From Poecilobothrus nobilitatus (Eukaryota > Arthropoda > Insecta > Diptera > Dolichopodidae), in assembly GCA_947095535.1 (NCBI GenBank), contig OX352772.1:211707120-211771119 (forward strand): a stretch of 64,000 nucleotides of DNA. Reading direction: 5' to 3'. Below the pieces are notes generated by a model that did not search any database, was not told where the DNA came from, and was given only the letters and a program-made list of their open reading frames with translations. The stretch's first letter is position 1, and each line of letters starts with the position of its first letter. Below are positions 24,346 through 35,855 of this stretch, one piece after another. The position numbers and the translations under genes are program-made.

Positions 24346-25351
24346 AAGAAAATTATCTGCAGAAGATAGATTTTGTTATCTTTAACCCAAAGGAACTCAA
24401 GATGTTGCGACGTTTTGATTTCTTTTTCACAATGGTATAACTTCTATTTTAGTGCTGAAAGATGATGACGAAAAAAGATTTCTTTATTAATTTCGGAGTT
24501 TAAATCTATTTCAGATATAAATAGGTGCTTATATATTCTTCGTTTGGACATAAGTTCCATTTTAGATTTCTCCGAAACTAACTGAACGAGATATAAGTTG
24601 TTTAAGTTATTCTGTGTTGTCTTTTTTGGTTTTATTTGTGAAACTTTCAATATGTCATCATCCACTATATCTGCATTAATTTTTTTTGCTATTTGTATTA
24701 CTACTTTTTTCACATTTGGATATGGTAGACCAGATATGGTAGACCAGCTAGTATTATATTGTTTTTGTTTTGTTGTTGTTGCGACTCATCCAATAATCCT
24801 TCAAGTTGGTTAATTTTTTCTTCCAAAACACTTACTTTATTTTCAGTTTTTTCCAAGCGCCTTTTTAAGTAAATATTTTCTTTGATAAATTCATTATTTT
24901 GTTTCTTAATGCCATCCATCTGAAGTGATATATAATGTTGCGACTTATGTATCTCCAAAATAGCTGAACCCAGTGTTTTTAAAAAAATAGACATACTTTC
25001 CTGTGTGCAGTTTGAAAAGTCAAAAGATGGTAATTGATATTCATCTACTATTTTTTCTTCTGCAATCACCTGGTACTCATTACAGTCAGTATTATCATGA
25101 TCCAAATTCAAGTATCCCTCACAACCTTCTGTTTCCTCCTCTGCAATAACTTTGGACTCATTATGACTAGATGGACAGTTAGAGCATCTCCAAGTCGCTC
25201 TGGCACCTTTAACAGCCTCGAAAAGTTCATTTGAAACTGCAGCACATCTTATGTGGAAATAATTTTGGCAAGCACAACATTGTACACCTTTATTACTTCT
25301 CCCAGTGATAGAACCTTTGCATTGTTCACACTGTTTATACTGTTTGGACAT
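24345..25351 (-). pseudogene. PHD-finger ORF1 of a non-LTR retrotransposon
   Basis: Starts at 25351. Residues about 8-59 form a PHD-type zinc finger (CEQC...CCAC...FHIRC...WRCSNC, i.e. C4HC3 spacing). Residues about 140-200 are a predicted coiled coil (LEKTENKVSVLEEKINQLEG). The frame then passes into ILAGLPY at about 24745. A tandem 14-bp repeat (GTAGACCAG-ATATG, about 24719-24748) shifts the frame; coding resumes at 24713 (VVIQIAKKINADIVDD) and runs to about 24444, with further remnants (EFLWVKDNKIY) to about 24365 after a stop. This architecture (PHD, coiled coil, RRM-like C-terminal part) is known for ORF1 proteins of insect CR1/Jockey-group elements. No ORF2 of the same element is visible downstream. 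Confidence 0.8.
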
Positions 25352-26080
25352 ATTTTAATAAACTTAAAAAAAATTTTTATATTTAATTTATTATAATAGT
25401 AAATTTTTAACTATTTTTATTATTTTTTGTTATAGCTACAATTTATAATTTAACTATAATTTATTTTTTATTTGAAGAGCGGAGAAAAAAATTAATCTTT
25501 CTTGTTTGACAGTTTTGACATTTTTCTTTTATGAAAAACAAAAATTTTTATAATTATAATTTTTGACTATTTTGGTCTTTTTGTTACATAATTCAAAAAA
25601 TTTGTCAATTAATAAAGAGAAGAAAAATTTTATATCTTTGTTCAAAACAGAATAAGCAAGAAGCAAAAATTGAATATAAAAATTTTATATCAATCATATT
25701 CCCAATTTACCATAACAAATTTGGTCAAATTTGATGATTCCCGTTACTATTAATATTAATCTTTTATATAGAATTTACATTGCTCATAATAATAAAGCGT
25801 TTATATTGAAGTTATATTCTTAATCCTTTTTAACATTTGTTTAATAAAAATTTCAACTAGATTGTGATAAATTTTGACAATTTTTTTTTATTTTATGATT
25901 TCATCTTTGATTTATTCCAATCCTTCCCTACTTTCTCAAAAGTATTGATCAAGCATTTTGTCCATTTAACTAAGAGGTCGCTCTGGTTACAGAAATATTG
26001 TATAAACCATATCTTTTAATTAGCTGAAAGACTATAAGATAGAGACGCAACCACCAACTGCACCCTTTGTAATAACTTCT
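25352..26080. other. AT-rich non-coding stretch
   Basis: No gene, repeat or structured site recognised. A second copy of the candidate LTR at 28540 was looked for here and not seen. Confidence 0.5.
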
Positions 26081-26089
26081 ACTCCAGAA

Positions 26090-27450
26090 TATTTAAATTT
26101 ACAAATAAGCCACATCTGAAATCATGCCGGAATTAACGAAACGGACGAAAATCATGAAACCACTGCCGATACGGTAAGAGAAATAGTACAATTCGAAACA
26201 AGAAAGGCACTAACGGAGGGACTTAGTGATGTACCGTTACGACTGGAATCAACGTGTTCATTTTGAGAAAGAAGCCAACTTATAAAGTATGAATAGAACG
26301 CCTGACATGATGAAAAACTTACTTACATTTTCACGGAAAAATAGGGTCGAAAGAATTCTAAACATTTGCCATAACATTAGCGGAACTTCCAAGTACTATG
26401 GAATGTTGAACATCATTAGAGACAAAATACTGAAATATGCAATAAGCCATTAGAAGGTGTAATAAGCTTCACTGAATTGGAATAAAATTATAGAGTGTAT
26501 GAACATTCACTACACCTACAAAAGATACATATGGACATTAGAATACCAATTTACGAGAATAAGTCGAAGAAATAATTGCCTGCAAGATTATTACAAGGAC
26601 GTCCGTCAACATTTGCCTGTATGGACTTATCACAAGAATCACATTCTACTATGGCAAGATTATAAAGGAATAAAGTTTCAAATAGGTTTAATTGAGAGCT
26701 CGTAGGTGATTTACCGCAATTGTTGGGTATAACAGAACCACAAGACTTATATCAAGCCTTACACTTATGCTTATAGCTTGACAGTATGAACAACAGAACC
26801 AATAAAATTCACTATAACAAGTCAAATGGCACCTTCAACCATGCATCTTCGCAGCAAAAATTATCAACCAACAAAGTTATTTCAGAAACCATTTTTATCA
26901 ACCAAAGCAAATCACCAAGCAAATCATACATTTCTACATCAACAATCTCAGAGGGATTTATTACACACAAGTCCATCCAATGCAGAAACTAAAATGGAAC
27001 CTGCAAGTACACCATAACAATTCCAAACCTTTTATAGTTCTAATCATCCGCAAATGAAAAATTTTAATAACAAAAGATCATATCTAAACCAAAATCAATA
27101 TGATAACAAAACGCAAAGGTTTAACTATAACTCAATGGAAATGAAATTGAAAACCACAGAAGACAAAATACAGGAAAGTTGTGTGACCAATGCTCTAACA
27201 ACCATAATAAAAATAACAGCAACGCGAACCAAAATAACAATAATTCTTTTTTAGACTAAAACCCTCCTCGATTTCCCATTTTGAACACTAAATGGGGAAA
27301 GGGAAAACTGTAAAAATTTTCATAGATTCACGATCTCACCTTGTAGCAATAAGTATGGGTAAGGAAATCAGAAAATTTCAGATTAATTCACGTAACTAAT
27401 CTGAATATTCTCAAAAATGCTCTAGAAGAATTTGAACTGTTCTGGAGGAA
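26090..27450 (+). pseudogene. Errantivirus-like gag and protease remnant
   Basis: Plus-strand degenerate coding sequence with many stops. Around 26720 it reads DLPQLLGITEPQDLYQALHL, resembling gypsy-group Gag. It is followed by an N/Q/S-rich stretch (26790-27260), as at the Gag C-terminus of errantiviruses. At about 27290-27360 there is KWGKGK followed by FIDSRS, plausibly a mutated aspartic-protease DSGS/DTGS active site. No RT, RNase H or integrase follows before the env-like segment, so pol is missing. An alternative is another gypsy subfamily. The sequence is too decayed to be functional. Confidence 0.45.
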
Positions 27451-27649
27451 ATCCATACCAAATAGCATCCACTTCACCCATATCGCCACTATAGGGTTTT
27501 CAAACTTGGGAGTTTGATAGAAGGATTCAACATATAAAGAAATAAGAGAGCAATCAACTCAATTAGCACAGTATGGAAGCGAATCGCAGGAACACCCAAA
27601 CCATTATGATCATATGATATTGAAGAGAAAGATGAATAACATTTTAGAA

Positions 27650-28252
27650 AATAATAATAAACAAATTGTAATAAATAGGGTCTTCATTGAGAAAATTAAC
27701 AGCAAACCAGACATTACTAATCAAATTTTGAAAAATATTGAAAGAACTCTATATTACTAAAACAATCAATAGAAATTCTAACAAAAGTCTTGGACTAAGA
27801 AAATTTCCCTTACGTAAATGGGGGGGAATCTTTATATTGAGCTTCTGTAAAAATTATTGCAAATAATACTTCATAATTCACGTTCCTTCAATAATAATTC
27901 ACGTTCCTTTAACAAAAAATTAGATGTATGAAAATTGATTATTAGACTAAAAAAAGTAAGTTATAATGTTATTAAAACAAATTTTAATAAATTATTGTAA
28001 ATAAAAAAGATTGTAATTATATATTGTAAATATCTCAAAGCAAGTTTAAAAGCAAACATATTAGCAGCTATACTGCAATCTCAGTTCACAAAGTAGGAAT
28101 TGCAACTACTCAAAGACATCCATATAAATAATATGAAACAAATTGTACTATTGAAGGAACAAATTTTTTTCGACCGAGTCATAAGCATCACAAGCATTGG
28201 ACCAATAGCAATCGTCATATTATTATCGTTCTTATCAGTTATGATATTAAAA
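27650..28252 (+). pseudogene. Env-like C-terminal remnant with membrane anchor
   Basis: Plus strand. Near the end (28130-28250) an open stretch has a short charged segment followed by about 20 hydrophobic residues (ITSIGPIAIVILLSFLSVMI), then a stop after a basic residue. This arrangement fits the transmembrane anchor and tiny tail of an errantivirus envelope protein. It lies about 290 bp upstream of a polypurine tract and LTR-like start, the expected position. The rest is full of stops. Confidence 0.4.
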
Positions 28253-28539
28253 TGAAAAAAAGCAAAACAAGTTAATCATCACTACTAACCAGCAAACTAA
28301 GTCCGCACCAAAGAAAAGGAACAAATTACAAAAGAAGAAAAATCAATAGCCCTGATCACACCATCAGAAAAACACATTCAGAATCAACCAATCACAATAG
28401 GAAGAAACACTGTTAATCAGAACTTAGCTCAAGATCGAATTATTCAAGACAAACTCCCAACCATACTAAGGAAAAATTTTATAACGTAACACCATTCTAA
28501 AATGAGTCAAGTGAGGACACTTGAACTTAAGAGGGGAAA

Positions 28540-29115
28540 AGTTAGCAATAGTTTAAATTCCTAAATCAAAGTTCAATTAAATTAAAGTCATTTACCTTCT
28601 GAATAATCATAATTTATCTTGAGAAACAAAATTAATTTAATTTCCTAACAGTACTAAAATTATTAACTTGTCGGGTGCTCAAATTTCATTGCGAAATAAG
28701 TTCAACCTTTTTCCCACATTCAATAATCCATGCGAATTCAATATATGCCTGAATCAATGTAAAATAAAACTAAATAATATAAAATCAAATTTTTGTAAAA
28801 TTAATTCTTAGTTAGACGTCAACTAATAAAGTTGTTAAAATTTAATAAAAGTCTTTTCATTCAAATAAAATTCTTTGACACTTAAATTTTACTTTATATT
28901 TTATTTAAACGAAACTATCAATGTATTTTTTTAAACTAAGCTGTCAATAGTCAATTATGGGTAATAATATTTTATTTAAACTAAATTGCCAAATGTATTT
29001 TTGTTTAGGAAGCACTTTTATTTGTACGTATTCATTTTGTTTTGAATTAAGATGTATTATATAGATATGTATATGTAATAAAGTAAAGAATAAAGATTCA
29101 TACTTCATTCTAATT
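28540..29115 (+). repeat. Candidate errantivirus 3' LTR
   Basis: Preceded by the purine tract AAGAGGGGAAA (28529-28539), a typical polypurine tract. The LTR would begin AGTTAG, like the AGT starts of gypsy-group LTRs, and end near ATTCTAATT at 29115. About 576 bp. It rests on boundary signals only, since no second copy is present in the window. Confidence 0.35.
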
Positions 29116-30146
29116 GGAGACATTGAAGAAGCAATTTATTATTTTCTATTTATTTGGAGTTCTGGTTCTGTGTTTGCTACACATATACGAAAACTGTTTG
29201 GAATTCATCAAGCTCTTCGTTGTCAATCCATTTTTGTTATTTTCCGAAATTTTTCTTCTTTTTTTACAACTGAATAAATTATTTAAGATTTTCTCAAATT
29301 TAGTTACTAATTCTGACAAAAATTCTTCACAATTTTTAACTTGTTTTAAAATAATTGGTTCTTGTGGAATTGACCTAATTAATTTAGATTTAAGCTTTTA
29401 TTTACCAGGGCTCTCTGGGTTCAGATAATGAGTTATTTTGATACGTTATTGAACTATTATTTTGATACGTAATTGAATTATTATTATTTTGTTAATGTAA
29501 TATGTGATTATATTACATTAATGTTTCGGCCCGGTTGCATGTTATGCATGTGGGCTAATTTTATATTACATTTGTATTTTATTATTTCTAAAACATATAT
29601 CTACTATTATATTAACAACTTATGTACTATATTAACAACTTATATACAACTACTTCTACTATTATTATTGTATTATTATTACATATCTTTCCATATTATA
29701 TGCTGTTTGAACAGCTCTACTATTTTGTATACACTTATATATATTTTGTATTCTCTTTTAAAATATAACAATAAAATGATATTCATTATTCTAATTCCAA
29801 ATTTCACTAAGGAACTTCGTACAAAGTATTTAATAAATTACAATATTAAATTAATATTAAATTAATGAAATTTTGAGAAAAAATTTATTGAAAATAACAA
29901 TATGAGAAATGAGAATAAATGAGAATAATTCAATATGAGAATAAAATTTATATTGATAACAATGAAAAATATGTGAAAAAATTAAAAGCAACTAATGATT
30001 ATATTAGTAATTTAATAAATGAAAACTATAAAAATTGTAAATAAATAATTGCAAAGAAATATTTTTTGAATGAAAAAAGCATCGTATATATGTATATATT
30101 AATATACTGTTACTACGTCTAAATATAATAAATTCAAATCATTATT
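29116..30146. other. AT-rich stretch, one short direct repeat
   Basis: A 24-bp tandem pair with TTATTTTGATACGT starts at 29433 and 29457. A minus-strand stretch from about 29430 to 29115 is largely open (for example PIILKQVKNCEEFLSEL) but has no known motif and lacks a start. It might be a remnant of an unidentified element. The remainder, with TA- and TTA-rich runs, shows nothing. Confidence 0.4.
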
Positions 30147-30184
30147 TTTTTTTTCTTTATTTATTTTCAAATTAAACCGTTGGT

Positions 30185-30690
30185 TTACATTCTACCTTGT
30201 TTTTTATACAAGGATAGGTTTTTAATTTTCAATTTGATAATTTTCGGTAAATCATTAAATATTTTTAAACAATTAAAGAGACCATTTGTCTTCTGTTTAT
30301 CAGTTTTAAATAAAGATAAGTAAAAATTGCATTTATTGCGGGTGTTGTAGTTATGAATATCTATATATTTTTGTGGTATAAAATTATGTTTGATTTTGTT
30401 ATTTATTATTTTGAAAGCCAAAATATAAGTTTCGCGTTTACATATATTTTCAAAACAGGTATTTTTGACAATAGATCTACTGGGATACAATATGGGATAC
30501 TTATGAATTATTTTGATCGATTTTTTTATTAGAATTTCAATTCTTTTCAGGTGAATTTGTGGTGCCCCACTCCAAATTGGATTAACATAAACTACATTAG
30601 ACAAAATATACGAAGAATATATTACAAAAAGTGTTTTCTTATCAAAAAAATTACTTAACCTTCTTAAGATAAATACATATGGTGAAATTT
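30185..30690 (-). pseudogene. Family C RT C-terminal tail
   Basis: Begins just after the junction with FNYVCKKISPYVFILRRL (thumb), then NPIWSGAPQIHLKRIEIL and DIHNYNTRNK, ending in GRM near 30185. Parallels the family A tail (NPIWSRTLQQYLNKLDIL, HNHNTRNK). Confidence 0.8.
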
Positions 30691-30692
30691 TT

Positions 30693-31256
30693 TTACAAAC
30701 ATAATTGAAAACTTTGGTTAATAAATTTTACCAAAATAGATGACAACGTCTCTGCGAACACCTTAATAAATGTTGTCGAAATGCCATCGTACCACGTTGC
30801 AGCAAACGATTTTAAGGAATGAATGGTCGTATTAACTTCATCTATATTTGTTGGACTAAGATCAAAATTAGCATGCAGGTTACGACGAAACAAACTTAAG
30901 TAATGATAATCAATGTTACCAATTGATATATTGAGATTATCCGTTATTCTCGTAAATGTATTATTCATTATTTCAGCTGTTTCTTCCGGCGATGACACGT
31001 TACGGTTTTCATGGTTAATAACGTTTATAGTATTATTAAGAGTTTGGTCACTAGTATTCAACATTACTGATTTATATATTCCCCATAATTTTTTAGGGTT
31101 TCCTGGATCTTTTCTGATTTGTTCAGAGTAAAATATCGTTTTAGCAGCTATAATCAGCTTCTTTACTTTTCCCCTCGATGTGTTATATAGTTCAGCAATA
31201 CGTGGATTATGAAGATATTTTTTTTTAATTTTGCCAAATGAATCACGAATTTTCAT
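30693..31256 (-). pseudogene. Family C connector and RT N-terminus
   Basis: 187 residues: FYSEQIRKDPGNPKKLW, NTFTRITDNLN, then SPTNIDEVNTTIHSLKS, ATWYDGISTTFIKVF and ILVKFINQSFQ, corresponding to RT blocks 0-1. The frame ends immediately at the deletion junction (about 30700). Confidence 0.8.
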
Positions 31257-31306
31257 AATTTGTAATATTTACTCAGTCATCCACTCATGTTTCTTTTTAA
31301 ATTTTT

Positions 31307-32191
31307 TTACCGGAGAATACAAGTATATTTCTTGACTAATTGAGTTAATATTTCAACCACTTCATCAAAAGTTTCATAAGAGCTCAGACTATTCCATATT
31401 TGATCTTTAGTTAAGCCATCATAATTTAATACAGTTTTTGTATTGATAAAGGTTTCTTTAAGAGGATTTAGGTCAACACTAATAAAAAACATTTGATGGT
31501 CAGATAAATTGGTACCCGCGATATGAAAAAAAAACTAGTAATTTAGCATATCAGTAATTAAATGATCAATGATAGTCTTTGACATGATACCGACTCTTGT
31601 TGCGAACTGTGGTTTTGTCTGGTTACATATGGGAAACCCATTACTCAAAAGAATATTACAATAGAAACGTACATCCCTATCATTTTCATTTAATAAATTA
31701 ATGTTAAAATCACCTACTATTATAGAATTTTTATTTGAGAGAGTAATTTTGACAAATTTATTTATAAAGTCATCTATTTTTGTGTAATGAGATCTGTAAC
31801 ACGCAATAATATTGATGTTTAATTTTAATAATTTAACAATCAAAAAACTCGATTGATAATACTCAGTTACTATTGTGTTACTTATAGAATTCTGCACAAA
31901 TATTGCAACACCTCCGTAAGAATCTTCTCTATTAGAAAAATATGCAGTATATTCTGGTAAATAAAAAAATTTATTTTCTTGTTTTTTCAACCATATTTCC
32001 GATTGTAAAATAATATGCACATCGCATTTATATGAAGCTATTAAAGATTCAATTTCAAACAATTTTTTCCTTAAACTTTGTATGTTAAGATAAACTATAT
32101 TAAAATTTTTTTTATAACTATGCAATATATTTTTGAATGACCCTGTACAACTTTGTATTTTCATACCATAATCAAGACTTGCCACATTCAT
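31307..32191 (-). pseudogene. Family C endonuclease domain
   Basis: The 218-residue open frame from 32191 has FNIVYLNIQSLRKKL, EIWLKKQEN, TAYFSNREDSYGGVAIFV and an intact GDFNINL block, followed by ATRVGIMSKTIIDHLITD. A stop near 31535 cuts it. The next frame begins with MFFISVDLNP, the tail of the SDHQMFFI motif. An AP-endonuclease with its D-x-N residues preserved, unlike family A, but truncated by the stop. Confidence 0.83.
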
Positions 32192-33223
32192 TGTAAAAAA
32201 TTGTAAAAAAACCGTAATAATATGTTAAGATAATGTAATGCTAATGAAGAAATTATAAAGACAATAAAACCTATTACAATTGTTGTTGCTATTTTTTTTT
32301 CGATAATATTAATAATATAGTTATGAGCGCTTCGATATAATATAATCACTCATTCAGTGTTATAATAATTTTTGACTAGTATACAATAATTTCTGTTCAT
32401 CAAGGCGTATAGATTAAATTTAATTTTAAAGATTAATTGTGTAATATTATAATTGTGTAGTGTAAATTTTTTATAAATTCTAGTATAATTTAATTTTATG
32501 TTTTTAAATATAAGAAAAAATATGATAAGTTTTATAATAAAAGTAAATATAATAATAAAAATTATTAAAAGCAATTTAGATTTATACAATGAAGATTTAT
32601 ATATTGAAGCAATTATATAGTAAAGTAAAGTGCAAATATATTTAAAGTTTAAAATAAATTTAAAATTCTTATTATATGTTAATTCTAAGTTTATAATATT
32701 AGAAAAAATTGATAATTTTAATCATAAACTTAAGAATAATGAATTATTGTCAAAAATTAAAAACGTGTTTTCCTCTTTTGATGTTTTAGGTAAGAAAAAG
32801 AAAATTGTTAAGCAACAAAGTTTTGAGTGCAATTTGTTAATTTTAAAACATTGATGTTGATTGATAATATTATTAAAAAAACATTTGTCAGGCAAAATGT
32901 TTAGAAAAATAAATAAAATTTTTAGGGTATAAAAATTCAAAATAAGTTTACGTATTATTTCAAGTAATGTTTTACATAAAAAAAAGCAAAGTATTGAGCA
33001 TAAAATTTTTGAGTGTAATTTGTTAATTAATGAATATGATATGATGTGAATATGATATTGATTGATAAAGTATTTAAAAAAATATTTCAAAAAATATTTG
33101 GTTGGCAAAAAGTTTAGAAATGTAAATAAAGTTTTTAAGTTGTAATCACAAATAAACTTGCATACTATTTTAGATAATTTAATATAATAATTTTTTTTAA
33201 TTAAGTTGAACTAAGAATAATAA
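32192..33223. repeat. AT-rich stretch with diverged direct repeat
   Basis: Two related blocks of about 190 bp: about 32820-32985 (CAATTTGTTAATTTTAAAAC, then CAGGCAAAATGTTTAGAAA) and about 33010-33190 (TAATTTGTTAATTAATGAAT, then TTGGCAAAAAGTTTAGAAA). Open frames here are low-complexity and I do not accept them as genes. Confidence 0.5.
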
Positions 33224-33523
33224 TTAAGTGAAAACTGTATGAATACTAATAATATCATTATATGAAGAAATTTTATAAACCTTACTTCCTTCCTTTTCAC
33301 TTAGAAAAATTGTGCTGTCTCTAATCCAAAGAAATCGCAAGTTTCTGGATACTTTAATTTCCTTCGCTTCTTTATACAGGTTAGCTTGAAAGGGTGTAAG
33401 TTGATGTTGAAAGAAAATTTGTTTGTTATCTTTGCCAATATTCAATTCAGAAGTAAATATGTGTTTAAATTTCTTTATAGCATCCATAAATTCTTCCTTC
33501 GATTTATTTGTTTTTAGTTCCAA
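33224..33523 (-). pseudogene. C-terminal fragment of a non-LTR ORF1
   Basis: 99 residues. NKQIFFQHQLTPFQANLYKEA, then NLRFLWIRDSTIFLSEKEGS and KVYKISSYNDI, matches the end of PHD-type ORF1 proteins; the 24345-25351 copy has the equivalent EIFFRHHLSALK and EFLWVKDNKIY. No PHD finger or ORF2 is attached. The element was broken at both sides. Confidence 0.65.
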
Positions 33524-33874
33524 AAGTTAGTTTTCGATTTATTTGTTTTTAGTTTAGATTCTAATTCTATTTATGTATATTTATTTGATGTAATCTCCTG
33601 ACTACAATTTTCTTGGTAGCCCATACATTTAGAAAAATTTACTGAAATTGTAAAAAGTGGATGGTAAAATAATTCATCATGTAGGGAAAAGACATATAAT
33701 TAAAAAAAAACTACTTATTTGAAATCGAAACATACTAAAATTCAAGTAAATTGAATATTCATTTGTGTACCCGTATATACACAAACTTTCAATTTAAGTT
33801 CTCTGTATACCTAAGCTAGTACATTATACTCGCACACAAATGCATTCACTTTGGTATCCAAAATTACATTATAA

Positions 33875-34372
33875 CAAGTAAATGTAACAGTAAGTCGATG
33901 CAACCGACTTATTAATACCCTACACCTGAATAATTCGAATTAAATTAAAAATCCATAAGTTTTTTTGGCAGCTGCTTAAACTTCTTCCCTTTTCTGTCTT
34001 ATTCAACTCGAATTTCAGGAACGTAAAAGAAGCATCCTCTTGGGATATGCTTGAAACCTTTGTAAAAAATTTTAAGTTTCTATCAAACATAAATCAAATA
34101 TGAAGGAACACCATTCTGCCTAATTTAAAGGTTATATCTTTGTTGCTTTCGGAGATAATATCATTTGCTCTGAGGCTCGATGAATTCGATGAATTGGAGT
34201 GGAAATTCGAAATGGTTCTTTTACGTTCTTGAAATTCGAGTTGAATAAGACAGAAAAGGGAAGAAGTTCAAGCAGCTGCCAAAAAAACTTATGGATTTTT
34301 AATTTAATTCGAATTATTTAGGTGTAGGGTATTAATAAGTCGGTTTCATCGACTTACTGTTACATTTACTTG
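33875..34372. mobile_element. Foldback element: 157-bp inverted arms, 184-bp loop
   Basis: The left arm 33875-34031 is the reverse complement of the right arm 34216-34372 with few mismatches. Arms start CAAGTAAATGTAACAGTAAG and contain a nested hairpin (AAGTCG...CGACTT) and ATACCCTACACCTGAATA. The loop (34032-34215) has fragments of the 147-bp minisatellite (for example CTTTGTTGCTTTCGGAGATA). The arm matches the right end of the element at 45486-47508. No clear target-site duplication. Confidence 0.85.
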
Positions 34373-34971
34373 TTTTCGGATATGGTTGCCCTATACACAG
34401 TGGATGTGAATAAACTAAGAAAATAGGTTTACGTACATTTGTACCTATGTACTTTTGAAAATAAACTTTTTTGGTGTGAAAAATGCATTAATCTTAGTTA
34501 AAACGAGGAAGAATACAGTCGGCTTTGTCAACTCTTAGGTACCCGAACGTTATGTTCATAGTCTGTCACTCTGCTTATAATATTATTTTTTTAATTTTTC
34601 AGTATTTTAAAATAATTTGGGTGAATTTTATAATTTCAAGAACTATGGTTTGTATATTTAAACTATATGTCGTACATTTTTCAAAAGGAGTTTCTAACCT
34701 TGCACTTATCAATATCGATTATCAATCCAATACTTTTCTAAATATGATATACCTAGTACTATTTAATACTTAGCGGCAAATGTATATAAATTGATACTAA
34801 ACTTACTGCAAAATAGCAAATATATGTATATTAATAGGCATTATATTCATATACATATGTACATATATTATTATACTATATCGCCATACATTGCATTACT
34901 TCATTAAAAATATTTCATTCAAAGAATAATTTCTTATAAATACAACAAATATGTATATACGCCGTTATATA

Positions 34972-35365
34972 TGTAGAGTATCAATAAATAATAAGTCCAA
35001 TATTTATTATATTTACTAATACTATATTTATTAAAATTAATTATAAACTAAAAATTCACTTTAATTAATTACAACAAAAAAAATAATAATCAACTTTATA
35101 TAAAGTCTTATGTAAAAATTATTTAAGTTCAACTTAATTATTTTCTTTTTCAACTTTACTTCTTGGTTCAACTTTAACAACTGGTTCTTAAAAATCATCT
35201 TTTCCTAGATTATGTAATAAAAAACAATAATGTAAAAAACAAACAAAAAATAAAACTGTTATTATCTTCTTTAAAATATATTACGGGCAAATTATAAAAT
35301 AAATGTAAATAATAAGTTTCGGGCCAATGGTAAAATTAATGCAAAAAGTAAGCTAGCAAATGGTT
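34972..35365 (-). repeat. Left LTR (3' LTR of the gypsy element)
   Basis: Homologous to 38562-38861 plus 39576-39650. Shared landmarks are AGAGTATCAATAAATAATAA, CTTCTTGGTTCAACTTTAAC, CTGTTATTATCTTCTTTA and GCAAATGGTT. It ends directly against the truncated integrase. Confidence 0.85.
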
Positions 35366-35850
35366 TTCTTTTTCCAAAATTCTGCAAATTCATCTGATGT
35401 GAAACGTGGACCACGATCGGAAACTATTGTTTTTGGATTTCCAAAAGTTTGTTGTTGTAGTTGCAACTTTTGAATGGTTTCTTGTGACGTCAATGATTTT
35501 GTTGGATATAACCATACATATTTTGTGTCGCATCCATGAAGCCAATATGATCTATGGTATGATACCAGGGGTAATTCATCTTTGTCAATTGCTTTCAACA
35601 TTCCCTCTTGTTTTCCGAGCTTTCTATTTGCCAATATACATTTTATACAATTGCTGATATATGTTTGTATTTTCTCTCTTATCCTAGAAATAAAAAATTC
35701 GTTTTCAATTAATTTTATCGTTTTAACGGTTCCAAAATGCCCTTATTCATGCTTCAATATAATTATTTCTCGTTCCATACTTCTGCGTACGACACCTATT
35801 TCAAATCCATCTCTTTGCTTGAATAGAATTCCTTTTTTATAACAAAATCT
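35353..35850 (-). pseudogene. Integrase remnant of the gypsy element
   Basis: Includes ISNCIKCILANRKLG (end of the zinc-binding HHCC domain) at about 35640, then KYVWLYPTKS, QQTFGNPKTIVSDRGPRF around the second catalytic Asp, and ends at EFWKKK, after which LTR sequence begins. The stretch with the first catalytic Asp appears deleted or shifted, and everything after the second Asp, including the catalytic Glu, is missing. Confidence 0.8.
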
Positions 35851-35855
35851 TGATG

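Larger units (their letters stand above)
30147..32191 (-). mobile_element. Non-LTR retrotransposon, family C, RT core deleted
   Basis: Minus-strand element from a start codon at 32191 to a T-run at about 30147 (sense poly-A). Related to families A and B. The endonuclease is at 32191-31535 and 31492-31307, connector and RT N-terminus at 31256-30693, and RT C-terminal tail at 30690-30185. The palm, including the YADD motif, is absent. Confidence 0.82.

Noticed and set aside
29114..29865. 104- and 130-codon plus-strand frames with hydrophobic stretches
   Set aside because: Composition follows AT-rich and TTA-repeat DNA; no recognisable domain. The antisense frame is slightly more protein-like but unidentified.
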